Assembly: GCA_023387655.1 (NCBI GenBank)
Contig: JAEWHR010000072.1
Span: 1-64,000, forward strand
Length of the DNA: 64,000 bases
Direction of reading: 5' to 3'
Source of the DNA: Bacillota bacterium
GTDB taxonomy: Bacteria; Bacillota; Clostridia; Lachnospirales; Lachnospiraceae
The position numbers were made by a program, and so were the translations under genes. Of the stretch, positions 1-9,258 are shown in pieces (within the stretch, counting starts at the first letter, position 1; each line of letters opens with the position of its first letter). Below the pieces are notes generated by a model that did no database searches, was not told where the DNA came from, and saw only the letters and a program-made list of their open reading frames with translations.

Positions 1-1
1 G

Positions 2-60
2 AAGTTGGTGCCGAGGATCACGCAGGCACCAACTTCTGTTTGAAAGAACTCCGTTCTTTC
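2..60 (-). terminator. Double-hairpin terminator after the M18 aminopeptidase
   Basis: Two inverted repeats follow the aminopeptidase stop codon on the minus strand. The first has 8-bp arms (GAAAGAAC/GTTCTTTC, 42-60). The second has 11-bp arms (AAGTTGGTGCC/GGCACCAACTT, 2-36) round a 12-base loop. The second is the stronger. The bases just beyond it lie outside the window, so a T-run cannot be checked. Confidence 0.65.
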
Positions 61-64
61 AAAC

Positions 65-1471
65 TTACATCTCACGAAGAAATGCTTCATATCCTCTCAT
101 TGCCTCATAGATATCTGCTTTACTTGTAATTTCCCATGGAGCATGCATATTTAATACCGCAACACCACTATCAATTACTTCCATGTTATACTGAGCCATA
201 ATATAAGCGATTGTTCCGCCGCCACCTTGATCTACTTTTCCAAGTTCTGCAGTTTGGAAGTTAACATCATGTTTTTCCATCGCTGCACGTATTGTTGCAA
301 TAAACTCTGGATTTGCATCATTACATCCGGATTTTCCTCTAGCACCTGTGTATTTGTTAAATACGATACCTCTACCAAAATAAGCAGAGTTTTTCTTTTC
401 CATCACTGCTGGATAGTTTGGATCAAATGCTGCACTTACATCAGAAGATAGCATATGGGAATTCTGGAATGCTCTTCTTAATTTAAGTTCAGAGTAATCC
501 CCCATTTTATCCATTAATTCAGCAACTGCATTTTCAAAGAATTTGGAATGCATACCAGTTGCACCGATACTACCAACCTCTTCTTTATCCACTAATAAGC
601 AAACCGCAGTACGGTCAATCTTATCAAGTGCAAACAAAGCTTTCATTGAAGTATAAGAACACACTCTATCGTCTTGTCCATATCCCATTACCATGCTTCG
701 GTCAATACCAAAATCTCGCGCTTTACCAGCAGGTACAACCTCTAACTCAGCGGATAAGAAATCAGCCTCTTCAATGTCATAAAAATCTTTTAATAGTTTG
801 AGAATATTACCTTTCACAGCTTCCTTATCTTCTCCCTTTAATGGTTGGCTTCCGATAAGAACGTTTAAGTCTTCTCCCTCTACTACCTTAGCTGCCTTCT
901 TTTCCATCTGCTCAGCAGATAAATGAACTAATAAATCGGTAATTCCAACCACTGGATCACTGTCTTTTTCACCGATTACAATGTTAACTTTTGTTCCATC
1001 TTTTTTAACAACAACACCATGGATTGCTAGTGGTAAAGTTACCCACTGATATTTCTTAATACCACCATAGTAATGAGTATCAAATAATGCCATCTCTGTA
1101 TCTTCGTACAAAGGAACTTGCTTTAAGTCAATACGTGGAGAATCGAGATGAGCCCCAAGTAATTTCATACCTTTTTCTAAAGGTTCGCTACCAACTAAGA
1201 ATAATGCAACCGCTTTATCCATGTTATTAAAATAAACCTTATCACCAGGTTTTACTTTTGTTAAGGTCATAAGATCCTTATAACCCTCTTTTTCAGCTTG
1301 ACGAATTACTTCAAGTGCACATTCACGCTCTGTTTTGCAATCAGAAATAAATTCTTTATAGCCTTCACATAGTTTCTCAACTTTTTTTAACTCTGCATCC
1401 GTATACTTTAACCAAGCGTTCTTGTTGGATTCTTTGTTTTTTAGATTTTCTACGTTTTTACTCTCTTTCAT
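65..1471 (-). CDS. apeA: M18 family aminopeptidase (aspartyl aminopeptidase-like)
   Basis: This is a cytoplasmic zinc aminopeptidase of family M18, which removes N-terminal residues (often acidic) from peptides. The 468-residue length is normal for the family. Metal and catalytic signatures are visible in order: GAHLDSPR with His108 and Asp110, the GQDDRV segment near 264, DKEEVGS near 296, and MHAPWE with His443 at the C-terminus. There is no signal peptide. The first 20 residues are rich in Lys and Asn and look like a disordered extension. The start at 1471 is preceded by an AAGGA-type ribosome site. The gene appears monocistronic, ending in a double hairpin. The exact substrate preference cannot be read from sequence. 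Confidence 0.9.
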   Translation of the reverse strand: MKESKNVENLKNKESNKNAWLKYTDAELKKVEKLCEGYKEFISDCKTERECALEVIRQAEKEGYKDLMTLTKVKPGDKVYFNNMDKAVALFLVGSEPLEKGMKLLGAHLDSPRIDLKQVPLYEDTEMALFDTHYYGGIKKYQWVTLPLAIHGVVVKKDGTKVNIVIGEKDSDPVVGITDLLVHLSAEQMEKKAAKVVEGEDLNVLIGSQPLKGEDKEAVKGNILKLLKDFYDIEEADFLSAELEVVPAGKARDFGIDRSMVMGYGQDDRVCSYTSMKALFALDKIDRTAVCLLVDKEEVGSIGATGMHSKFFENAVAELMDKMGDYSELKLRRAFQNSHMLSSDVSAAFDPNYPAVMEKKNSAYFGRGIVFNKYTGARGKSGCNDANPEFIATIRAAMEKHDVNFQTAELGKVDQGGGGTIAYIMAQYNMEVIDSGVAVLNMHAPWEITSKADIYEAMRGYEAFLREM

Positions 1472-1664
1472 ATTCTTATCCTTTCTGTTGTTCTTTTTTT
1501 ATTCTCTATTATACCTGTGCATATAAGCGCATCTTCGTTGAATACATAAAATCTATAGAAAGAATTAATTTCAATACTAAGTATTTCATTTCTTCAACCT
1601 AGCTTGCCCAAAACAATGGTAAATTACAACCTGTATTAAAATCTATATTTGTCATTGGTATATG

Positions 1665-2570
1665 CTATATTTTATTATACTGACTTTCTTTTAGTAATGC
1701 AAGAAGCTTCCTTGCCGCTGTAGAGAGTGCATATCTTTGATTTTCAACAACACAAAAGTGCCTGCCTGGAATCTCATTTTTAAGCTTCACTTCAAAAAGC
1801 TCTCCTTGTTCCAGAAGTTCTAATGCAAAATCCTCCACAACCAATCCAATTCCGAGGCTTCTTTTTGCAAACTGTACTATCATATCACTAGTTGCTAGTT
1901 CGAACTCTGGAGATAACACAACACCATGTGTATTTAAATACTCATCTACATATCGTCTTGTACTAGTACCATGCTCTAAGCATATCACAGGGAGGTTCAC
2001 TAGTTCTTCATAATCTATCCTTTGATCACGAAGATAATCAAATCGTTTTCCTGCTACAAAGATATCTTTGATTTCTTTTACTTTAAATGTACTATAATCT
2101 TCTGTTAGAGAAAAAGGTTCACTTACAATCCCAAAATCAATTTGCCCCTCCTTTAGAAGGACAAGTGTTTCTGGAGTTGGACCGTTGGTAACTATCACTT
2201 TAATGTTAGGGTACTGTATATGAAATTCTTCTAGATACGGTAATAAATAGTACTGCAATGTCATATCAGAAGCACCAATTCTAATTTCGCCAGACTCTAG
2301 ATTTAGCATTCTTCCTAAACGTTCTTCTCCTTTTAGGATAAGTTCATATCCCTGTTTGACACACTGATACAAAACTTCTCCCTCCTTAGTTAAACGCATT
2401 CCTTTCGCTACCCTAACAAAGAGTTGACAGTTAAGAACATTTTCCAATTGCTTTATTGCCTGACTAACCGCTGGTTGTGAAATACATACCCGTTTGGCAG
2501 CCAAAGAAATACTTCCCTCTTTGGCTACATAGTAAAATATTTTATAGTATTCCAGATTGGCATTTGCCAT
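1665..2570 (-). CDS. LysR family transcriptional regulator
   Basis: A 301-residue LysR-type regulator. Residues 4-63 form the winged helix-turn-helix (AAKRVCISQPAVSQAIKQLE region), and residues about 90-295 form the periplasmic-binding-like effector domain. It follows the aldehyde dehydrogenase with an 11-base gap on the same strand, so the two are probably cotranscribed. LysR proteins usually act on neighbouring or divergent genes and often on their own operon, so it may control the dehydrogenase. The effector is unknown. The subfamily resembles CysL/CbbR-like regulators in general layout, but that is not enough to assign a ligand. Confidence 0.9.
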   Translation of the reverse strand: MANANLEYYKIFYYVAKEGSISLAAKRVCISQPAVSQAIKQLENVLNCQLFVRVAKGMRLTKEGEVLYQCVKQGYELILKGEERLGRMLNLESGEIRIGASDMTLQYYLLPYLEEFHIQYPNIKVIVTNGPTPETLVLLKEGQIDFGIVSEPFSLTEDYSTFKVKEIKDIFVAGKRFDYLRDQRIDYEELVNLPVICLEHGTSTRRYVDEYLNTHGVVLSPEFELATSDMIVQFAKRSLGIGLVVEDFALELLEQGELFEVKLKNEIPGRHFCVVENQRYALSTAARKLLALLKESQYNKI

Positions 2571-2581
2571 AGGATCACTCC

Positions 2582-3967
2582 TTATTTTAAGAATTTACGA
2601 ATCATCTTTAGATTTTTCTCTGTATATGGATGATATCTCATCGGAAGATCAAGCCAATTTGCTTTTTTTACAATACTCTTATTATGACTAAAAGTACGAA
2701 AACTTTCTATTCCATGATAGCTTCCCATACCACTAGCACCAACTCCTCCAAATCCCATATAAGGTGTTGCTAAGTGAATGATGGTATCATTAATACATCC
2801 ACCACCAAAGGATATCTGTTTTAACACTTTCTTTTCTACCAGACCATTTGTTGTAAATAAATAACATGCTAATGGCTTCGGATGTGCAGTGACATACTCG
2901 AGCACTTCTTCTATTTTTTGAAAGCTTAGAACTGGTAGAATCGGTCCAAATATCTCTTCTTTCATTATATTAGAATCCGTCGATACATTCTTAAGTACCG
3001 TTGGTTCTATCTTTCTAGTGATATCCTGTCCCTTTCCCCCAATGACAATCTCTTCTCCTTCAAGGAGAGAACATAATCTATGATAGTGATGTTCATTAAT
3101 TATCTTCGGAAGATTCTCATTCTTTAGCGGTTCGTCTCCAAAAAATCTATTGATCCACACACCCAGTTTTTTAAGAAATTCTTCTTCTACATCTTTTTGA
3201 ACAAAAACATAGTCAGGCGCAACACAAGTCTGTCCTGCATTGAGATATTTTCCAAAAGCAATACGTTTAGCTGCTAAATTGATATCTGCTGATTTTTCAA
3301 TGATACAAGGACTTTTCCCTCCAAGCTCCAATGACACAGGAGTTAAGAATTTCGCTGCTGCCTCCATTACAAGTTTACCAACTTCAACTCCACCGGTAAA
3401 AAAGATGTAATCAAACTCCGTAGCCAATAACCCTTGGTTCTCTTTTCTACCACCTTCAATTACAGTGATGTACTCTTTTGGAAAACAAGTACTGATTAAT
3501 CTACTAATAACTTTCGAAGTTTCTGCCGCATAGGCTGATGGCTTTAACACTGCACAATTACCTGCTGCAATGGCACCAATGAGTGGTTCTATACATAACT
3601 GAAATGGATAATTCCAAGGAGACATGATAAGGGCAACGCCATATGGTTCCGGTATAATAAAGCTTTTTGATGGAAATTGTGCAAGGGGCGTTCTTACGCT
3701 TTTGGGTTTCGCCCATTTTTTAACATTTGCGATACAATGACGAATTTCATCAAGCACCATACCAATTTCCGTCATATAGGATTCAAACCTTGATTTGTTT
3801 AGGTCTGTTTTTAAAGCCTCCATAATTTCTACTTCTCGCTTTTTTATCTCAGACTGAAGTTTCCTTAGCGCTTGAATTCGAAAATCCACTTGTTTTGTCT
3901 TTCCTGTACGAAAAAAATTCCTTTGACCTTTAACGAGTTTTTGATACTCAAGTTCCATCTCACTCAT
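2582..3967 (-). CDS. Aldehyde dehydrogenase, class 3-like (NAD(P)+)
   Basis: This 461-residue enzyme should oxidise aldehydes to carboxylates with NAD(P)+. The general-base motif LELGGKSPC (Glu near 214) and the nucleophile motif NAGQTCVAPDY (Cys near 248) are intact. The spacing and short length match the class 3 / fatty-aldehyde type. The annotated start is the ATG at 3967, because AAGGAGG sits six bases upstream of it. An in-frame ATG eight codons earlier has no such site. There is no membrane anchor at the C-terminus. It is the first gene of a probable two-gene unit with the LysR regulator. The true aldehyde substrate is unknown. Confidence 0.9.
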   Translation of the reverse strand: MSEMELEYQKLVKGQRNFFRTGKTKQVDFRIQALRKLQSEIKKREVEIMEALKTDLNKSRFESYMTEIGMVLDEIRHCIANVKKWAKPKSVRTPLAQFPSKSFIIPEPYGVALIMSPWNYPFQLCIEPLIGAIAAGNCAVLKPSAYAAETSKVISRLISTCFPKEYITVIEGGRKENQGLLATEFDYIFFTGGVEVGKLVMEAAAKFLTPVSLELGGKSPCIIEKSADINLAAKRIAFGKYLNAGQTCVAPDYVFVQKDVEEEFLKKLGVWINRFFGDEPLKNENLPKIINEHHYHRLCSLLEGEEIVIGGKGQDITRKIEPTVLKNVSTDSNIMKEEIFGPILPVLSFQKIEEVLEYVTAHPKPLACYLFTTNGLVEKKVLKQISFGGGCINDTIIHLATPYMGFGGVGASGMGSYHGIESFRTFSHNKSIVKKANWLDLPMRYHPYTEKNLKMIRKFLK

Positions 3968-4167
3968 CGCTACCTCCTTACGCCATACCAATGCTATGTT
4001 TTATTTCAAAATAAAAAAAATATTACTCATGTTGTCTACACAATCTTCGTATATTATACTATATTGTAGGAAAGGTTAAAAGGGAATTTATTTTTCACTT
4101 CCAGCTAAGAGCTGTTTGTTGAGTTGGGAGATAATAATATTAATTAAAATTCTAATTTGGAGGTGCC

Positions 4168-4617
4168 ATGAAAATTGTAGTGGATGCGGATGCATGCCCA
4201 GTAAAGGGAATCATCGAACGCATAGCAAAGAAACATAATATTGAGGTTATCATGTTTATTGATACTAGTCATGAGTTATATTCAGAGTATAGTAAAGTAA
4301 TAACAGTAAGTAAAGCACCGGATGCTGTTGATTTTGCGTTATTAAATCAAACGAATCCGAACGACATTGTGATTACACAGGATTATGGTGTTGCAGCAAT
4401 GGCACTTGGTAAGAATGCAAAAGCAATTCATCCAAGTGGAACGATTTTTACAAATGATAATATAAATCAGATGCTATTTGAACGCCATATCGCAAAAGAA
4501 CAACGTCGTCAAGGGAAACAAAACTCCAGATGCAAGTATAATAAAAAACGGACTGCCAATGATGACCTCCGTTTCGAAATTTCGTTAAACGATTTAATAA
4601 ATACTACATCCATCTGA
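4168..4617 (+). CDS. YaiI/YqxD family protein (DUF188, UPF0178)
   Basis: A 149-residue cytoplasmic protein of the widespread DUF188 family. The conserved N-terminal VVDADACPVK motif and the ITQDYGVAAMAL motif near 70-80 are both present; the family is thought to have a PIN-like nuclease fold with these Asp residues in the site. No activity is established. The start is set by TTTGGAGGTGCC directly upstream. It stands alone on the plus strand, between divergent and convergent minus-strand genes. The C-terminal basic stretch (KEQRRQGKQNSR) is typical. Confidence 0.85.
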   Translation: MKIVVDADACPVKGIIERIAKKHNIEVIMFIDTSHELYSEYSKVITVSKAPDAVDFALLNQTNPNDIVITQDYGVAAMALGKNAKAIHPSGTIFTNDNINQMLFERHIAKEQRRQGKQNSRCKYNKKRTANDDLRFEISLNDLINTTSI

Positions 4618-4619
4618 AC

Positions 4620-4649
4620 GCAGGAATGGTTCCCCCACAACCTTCCTGC
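4620..4649 (+). terminator. Weak inverted repeat after the DUF188 gene
   Basis: A 7-bp inverted repeat (GCAGGAA/TTCCTGC) with a C-rich loop starts three bases after the stop codon. No T-run follows, so termination here is uncertain. Confidence 0.3.
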
Positions 4650-4669
4650 TATATCAGTACTAACGTATC

Positions 4670-4933
4670 CTATGTAGCACTTAAGGTGCTAACAAATCTT
4701 ATCTTTCTAGATAATAACTCCTCCTCAAATTGTTGAATATACCGTTGCCAAATATCAAAATTGGGATGACTTGGATACTTTTCTGAAAACTGAGCCAGCA
4801 TATCGAGGCAGCGTTCAATATAAGTATTGCCAACGGTTGATATCACTACATAATCCCCATTGAGTGTTTCCCACCGTGAATAATCCTGCACCTCTTTTTG
4901 AAGTGCATCATTTGTAAAAATCTTTATTTGCAT
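4670..4933 (-). CDS. Small hypothetical protein, 87 aa
   Basis: I do not recognise this family. The product is an acidic, soluble 87-residue protein beginning MQIKIFTNDALQKE, with no membrane segment or cysteines. The segment NGDYVVISTVGNTYIERCLDMLAQF suggests a mixed alpha/beta fold. I chose the ATG at 4933 because GGTGGTGAT lies seven bases upstream; an upstream in-frame start has no ribosome site. The gene follows purB with only a hairpin between them, and its ribosome site forms part of that hairpin. It may be translated only under special conditions, or expressed at low level by readthrough from purB. Confidence 0.6.
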   Translation of the reverse strand: MQIKIFTNDALQKEVQDYSRWETLNGDYVVISTVGNTYIERCLDMLAQFSEKYPSHPNFDIWQRYIQQFEEELLSRKIRFVSTLSAT

Positions 4934-4980
4934 AAAAAAATCACCACCCAATAGCTTATTATATTCAGCTACTGGGTGGT
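4934..4980 (-). terminator. purB terminator that also covers the next gene's ribosome site
   Basis: On the minus strand a 14-bp stem (one G-T pair, 10-base loop; arms 4967-4980 and 4943-4956) is followed by GA and seven Ts, then directly by the ATG of the 87-aa gene. The 3' arm contains the GGTGGTGAT ribosome site. The hairpin can act as an intrinsic terminator for purB and as a lid on the downstream start. Confidence 0.75.
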
Positions 4981-5076
4981 TTATGACTAATTCATTCTAT
5001 TCAATATAAAATTAGGTAATTTTGCACAATTTAATTTTTATTATAACAATTGCTTATAACATAATGCTTGATAGAT

Positions 5077-6510
5077 TTATACGTTAATTTCAGCCTTTAA
5101 TCCAAGTAACTCTTTATTCTCTAAAAGGATTGGGCGAATTACTAACTCAATAAACTCTTCTGTCTGCTCTTTCGCTCTTCCAGTATATCTTGATGGTTCC
5201 ATTACCTTATTTAGGTCTTCTAACGTCATATTAAATGCAGGATCAGCTGCAATTAATTCTAAGAGATTATTTTCTAATCCATGTTCCTTCACATTACGAC
5301 CAGCTTCCATACTAAGGGTACGTATTCTTTCATGAAGCTCCTGACGATCTCCACCTGCTTTCACAGCATCCATCATAATATTTTCCGTTGCCATGAAAGG
5401 AAGTTCTGACATTAATCGTTTTTCAATAACCTTTTCATAAACTACCAATCCATCCACGACATTCATATATAAATCTAGGATACCATCAATTGCAAGGAAC
5501 GCTTCTGGTATACTAAGACGCTTATTTGCAGAATCGTCTAAAGTTCTTTCAAACCACTGCGTAGCAGAGGTAATTGCTGGATTTAATGCATCAATCATAA
5601 CATAACGAGCAAGAGATGCTATACGCTCACTTCTCATAGGATTTCTCTTATAAGCCATAGCAGAAGATCCAATCTGATTCTTCTCAAATGGCTCCTCAAT
5701 TTCCTTTAAATGCTGAAGCAAACGAATATCATTACTAAACTTATGTGCACTTGCTGCAATTCCTGAAAGTACATTTAATACTCTCGTATCTACCTTTCTA
5801 GAATACGTCTGACCAGAAACCGCGTAACATTCCTCAAATCCCATCTTCTTTGCAATTAAGGCATCTAATTTCTTAATCTTGTCATGGTCACCATCAAATA
5901 ATTCAAGGAAACTAGCCTGAGTTCCAGTAGTTCCTTTGGAACCAAGTAGTTTCATACAAGATAAGGCGTGTTCTAAATCTTCTAAATCAAGAACCAATTC
6001 TTGTAACCATAACGTTGCTCTTTTACCTACGGTTGTTGGCTGTGCTGGCTGAAAATGGGTAAATGCAAGCGTTGGAAGGTCACGGTATTTCATAGCAAAT
6101 TTAGAAAGTTCCTCCATAACGCAAACGAGCTTTTTCTTAACCAATTTTAAACCTTCTGTCATAACAATAATATCGGTATTATCACCAACATAACAAGAAG
6201 TAGCACCAAGGTGAATAATTCCTTTCGCATTTGGACATTGGATACCGTAAGCATATACATGTGACATTACGTCGTGACGAACCAGACGTTCTCTTTCTTT
6301 CGCCACCTCATAATTAATGTCCTCTGCATGGGCCTTTAATTCTTCTACTTGTTCTTTTGTCACCGGTAACCCAAGCTCATGTTCCGCTTCCGCTAATGCT
6401 ATCCAAAGTTTTCTCCAAGTACGAAATTTCATATCTGGTGAAAAGATGTACTGCATCTCCTTACTTGCATAACGTTCTGACAATGGACTTACATAGTTAT
6501 CTTGACTCAT
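5077..6510 (-). CDS. purB: Adenylosuccinate lyase
   Basis: PurB splits SAICAR to AICAR plus fumarate and adenylosuccinate to AMP plus fumarate, acting twice in purine synthesis. The 477-residue protein belongs to the fumarase/aspartase superfamily. Its signature loop GSSAMAYKRNPM lies near residue 282, and the conserved HLGATSCYVGDNTD segment near 100 is intact. The length fits the longer PurB type found in animals and many Clostridia. It starts at 6510 with an AAAGG ribosome site. It lies downstream of purC and purF in the same direction, with 143 bases between purF and purB, so the three form one purine gene group but not the full pathway. Confidence 0.95.
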   Translation of the reverse strand: MSQDNYVSPLSERYASKEMQYIFSPDMKFRTWRKLWIALAEAEHELGLPVTKEQVEELKAHAEDINYEVAKERERLVRHDVMSHVYAYGIQCPNAKGIIHLGATSCYVGDNTDIIVMTEGLKLVKKKLVCVMEELSKFAMKYRDLPTLAFTHFQPAQPTTVGKRATLWLQELVLDLEDLEHALSCMKLLGSKGTTGTQASFLELFDGDHDKIKKLDALIAKKMGFEECYAVSGQTYSRKVDTRVLNVLSGIAASAHKFSNDIRLLQHLKEIEEPFEKNQIGSSAMAYKRNPMRSERIASLARYVMIDALNPAITSATQWFERTLDDSANKRLSIPEAFLAIDGILDLYMNVVDGLVVYEKVIEKRLMSELPFMATENIMMDAVKAGGDRQELHERIRTLSMEAGRNVKEHGLENNLLELIAADPAFNMTLEDLNKVMEPSRYTGRAKEQTEEFIELVIRPILLENKELLGLKAEINV

Positions 6511-6653
6511 TGTAAACCAACCTTTCCTATCTCTTGTTTTTTAAACTACTGAAAATGATATTCCATTCAATATAAATTAGTTATTTTATAAGAAATAACA
6601 ATTTAAACCTGTTACTTATTATTCTTCTATATGAAACAGTAAAGTAAACATCT

Positions 6654-8090
6654 TTACACTTCATATTCACCCCGAATATCCTCCGTTGGAGGATCAATAG
6701 GATAGCGTCCAGTAAAACATGCATCACAATATCCTAAATCCCCATCAATTAATTCACTAAGGCGATTTACAGATAAATACCCTAACGAATCCGCATCAAT
6801 AATCTTACAAATCTGTTCCACTGTATTATTATGCGCAATTAATTGATCATCCGATGGTACATCCGTACCAAAATAGCAAGGATATAAAAATGGTGGAGAA
6901 CTAATCCTTACGTGAACCTCTGTTGCTCCAGCTGCTTTTAACATCCCAACAATCCTAGCACAAGTGGTTCCACGAACAATCGAATCGTCTATCATAACAA
7001 CTCGTTTCCCTTTTACTGCTTCAGAGAGCACATTTAATTTAATCCTCACACTAGACTCACGAATTGCTTGCTTTGGCTTAATAAAGGTTCGTCCGACATA
7101 ACTGTTTTTCACAAATGCCATACCATATGGAATTCCTGTTTCCATAGCGAATCCCATTGCTGCTGCATTTCCTGAATCAGGAACCCCAACAACTAAATCA
7201 GCCTCCACAGGATGTTCCTGCGCTAGGATACGCCCTGCCATAATTCTACTGTTATAAACACTAATCTTATCTATCTTACTATCTGGTCTTGCAAAATAAA
7301 TATATTCAAAAATACACTTCGCCTTCTTTGGTTGGCACATAGAAGTATCCGATAATATTCCTTCTTTTGTGATAGTTACAATCTCACCTGGTAAAACATC
7401 GCGAATAAATGTTGCATTCACAGCATCCAGTGCACAACTCTCACTTGCAAGAAAATACGTATTGCCTCTCTGTCCAATACAAAGAGGTCGAAATCCAAAC
7501 GGATCTCTTGCCCCGATTAACTTTCGTGGACTCATTACAATTAAGGAATAGGAACCTTTTATTTTAAGCATTGCATTCTTCACAGCACCTTCAACATTTG
7601 CTGTTTTTAGTCTCTCTCTTGCAATATGATATGCAATAACTTCAGAATCAATCGTGGTTTGAAAAATTGCTCCAGTATATTCCAGTTCTTTTCTTAACTC
7701 AGGTGCATTCACAATGTTTCCATTATGAGCAAGTGCCAAGGTTCCTTTTACATAGTTTAATACAAGCGGCTGAGTATTTGCAATATTACTTGCTCCCGCA
7801 GTAGAGTAGCGAACATGGCCAACTCCAATATCCCCACGAAGTGACTCCAAGCCGTCTGGTGTAAATACTTCATTTACCAGTCCCATTCCCTTCATCGAGG
7901 AAACCCTGCCCTTTGGTCCTAACGTATCACTAACCGCAATACCGCAGCTTTCCTGTCCACGATGTTGCAATGCGAAAAGACCGTAATAAATTGAATCTGC
8001 TACGTCCACACCATCCATATCATAGACGCCAAACACACCGCACTCTTCATGGATTTCATCCGAGATCAATTCATTGATTCTATCTACCAT
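6654..8090 (-). CDS. purF: Amidophosphoribosyltransferase (Fe-S, propeptide type)
   Basis: PurF commits PRPP to purine synthesis by making phosphoribosylamine from glutamine. The N-terminal nucleophile Cys is in ECGVFGVYD after a propeptide of 16 residues, to be removed on maturation. The PRPP loop VVMIDDSIVRGTT lies near 365-377. Four cysteines typical of the Bacillus-type 4Fe-4S enzyme are present: one in KCIFEYIYFARP, one in FLYPCYFGTD, and two in GYCDACFTG. The start is placed at the second ATG (8090), seven or eight bases after AAAGGA; the first ATG (8096) is too close to that site. Length 478. It lies 108 bases downstream of purC, with a hairpin between. Confidence 0.95.
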   Translation of the reverse strand: MVDRINELISDEIHEECGVFGVYDMDGVDVADSIYYGLFALQHRGQESCGIAVSDTLGPKGRVSSMKGMGLVNEVFTPDGLESLRGDIGVGHVRYSTAGASNIANTQPLVLNYVKGTLALAHNGNIVNAPELRKELEYTGAIFQTTIDSEVIAYHIARERLKTANVEGAVKNAMLKIKGSYSLIVMSPRKLIGARDPFGFRPLCIGQRGNTYFLASESCALDAVNATFIRDVLPGEIVTITKEGILSDTSMCQPKKAKCIFEYIYFARPDSKIDKISVYNSRIMAGRILAQEHPVEADLVVGVPDSGNAAAMGFAMETGIPYGMAFVKNSYVGRTFIKPKQAIRESSVRIKLNVLSEAVKGKRVVMIDDSIVRGTTCARIVGMLKAAGATEVHVRISSPPFLYPCYFGTDVPSDDQLIAHNNTVEQICKIIDADSLGYLSVNRLSELIDGDLGYCDACFTGRYPIDPPTEDIRGEYEV

Positions 8091-8148
8091 CGCCATATCC
8101 TTTCTAATGCTATAACTGCTGTAATTGCCGTGAAAATGAGTAACAAAA

Positions 8149-8186
8149 GGGGATGTCGCTTTTTTTGCGTCAACCCCTTTTTACTT
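8149..8186 (-). terminator. Hairpin between purC and purF
   Basis: On the minus strand an interrupted stem pairs AAAAGGGG/CCCCTTTT plus inner short pairs (mismatches at two positions), followed by TTTTGTTA. It may terminate most purC transcripts, or attenuate expression of purF and purB. Confidence 0.55.
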
Positions 8187-8198
8187 CATTGTAAAATA

Positions 8199-8906
8199 TT
8201 ATTCAATTCCAAGTCTTTTAAATACTTCCTGATAAGCATCCTCGACATTACCAAGATCTCTACGAAAACGATCCTTGTCTAATTTTTCATGGGTCTTAAT
8301 ATCCCATAAACGACAAGTATCTGGAGATATCTCATCTGCAAGAATAATTTGATCATGGAATCTACCAAATTCAATCTTGAAGTCAATTAATTCAATGCCA
8401 ATGCTTTCAAAATACTTTATCATTACTTCATTTACTTTGTGTGCATACTTGGAAATTGTATCAATTTCTTCCTGGGTTGCAAGTCCAAGTGCCTTTGCAT
8501 AAGAAGAATTAATCATTGGATCTCCAAGTGAATCGTCTTTATATGAAAATTCCAAGGTAGGACATAATAACTTTTTGCCTTCTTCTATTCCTAACTTTTT
8601 CGCAAAACTTCCTGCGGATACGTTACGAATAATAACTTCAAGTGGAACAATCTGAACCTTTTTTACGGCGGTCTCTCTATCACTTAACTCTTCAATATAA
8701 TGAGTTGGCACGCCTTCTTTTTCTAACTGTTTCATAATGTAGTTTGACATTCTGTTATTAATAACGCCTTTACCTACAATAGTTCCTCTCTTCTCACCAT
8801 TGAATGCGGTTGCATCATCTTTGTAATCAACGATTAATACATCCTCAACGTCGGTTTTGTACACTTTCTTGGCTTTACCTTCATAAAGTTGTTCTAACTT
8901 TTTCAT
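8199..8906 (-). CDS. purC: Phosphoribosylaminoimidazole-succinocarboxamide synthase (SAICAR synthetase)
   Basis: PurC ligates aspartate to CAIR with ATP. At 235 residues it has normal bacterial length. The sequence begins KKLEQLYEGKAKKVY and contains the ATP-grasp-like kinase core; conserved VPLEVIIRNVSAGSFAKKLG near 90 and LIDFKIEFGR near 178 are unmistakable. The start at 8906 has AAGGAGGAT nine bases upstream. A clear sigma-A promoter precedes it, so purC is probably first in the purC-purF-purB group. The leader has only a small 5-bp hairpin; I see no purine riboswitch there. Confidence 0.95.
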   Translation of the reverse strand: MKKLEQLYEGKAKKVYKTDVEDVLIVDYKDDATAFNGEKRGTIVGKGVINNRMSNYIMKQLEKEGVPTHYIEELSDRETAVKKVQIVPLEVIIRNVSAGSFAKKLGIEEGKKLLCPTLEFSYKDDSLGDPMINSSYAKALGLATQEEIDTISKYAHKVNEVMIKYFESIGIELIDFKIEFGRFHDQIILADEISPDTCRLWDIKTHEKLDKDRFRRDLGNVEDAYQEVFKRLGIE

Positions 8907-9258
8907 GTTAAATTATCCTCCTTGTGTAAACACCTTACCCTGCGTTTATAGCAACCTATTTTTTGTTGCCACAATTTAATTATATCGTAGCCCAAAAATA
9001 AGGCAAGGGATTTTTCACACTTTAAGGCGCCTAGTCAAAATTTCGGTTAAATGTACAAAAAGACAGTAATTTTTTCGATAGTTTCTGTATAATAATTATT
9101 GCATTTTTCCTAGTAAAATCAAGGCTTATAAGCGTTATTAATCTCATTTATCATTAGCATTAATAAACTGTTTTTTTGACTTTTTACTATGTCAAATTAT
9201 ATTCTTTTTACAGCGTTTTTTTCCTTCTATTATGACTCAAATTGATACATAAGATTTA
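8907..9258. other. Intergenic region upstream of purC
   Basis: This 352-base stretch holds the purC promoter and leader. The rest, towards the DUF1653 gene, is AT-rich, with one loose inverted repeat (TTATTAAT/ATTAATAA, 9135-9166). No ORF with a ribosome site, and no conserved purine-riboswitch core, was seen on either strand. Confidence 0.6.
8979..9006 (-). promoter_or_regulatory. Sigma-A promoter for purC
   Basis: On the minus strand TTGCCT (9006-9001) and TATAAT (8984-8979) are 16 bases apart. The start of transcription should fall near 8972, giving a leader of about 65 bases before purC. Confidence 0.65.

Noticed and set aside
8907..9258. Possible purine riboswitch upstream of purC
   Set aside because: The conserved core of the purine aptamer was looked for on the minus strand and not found; only a short hairpin is present in the leader.
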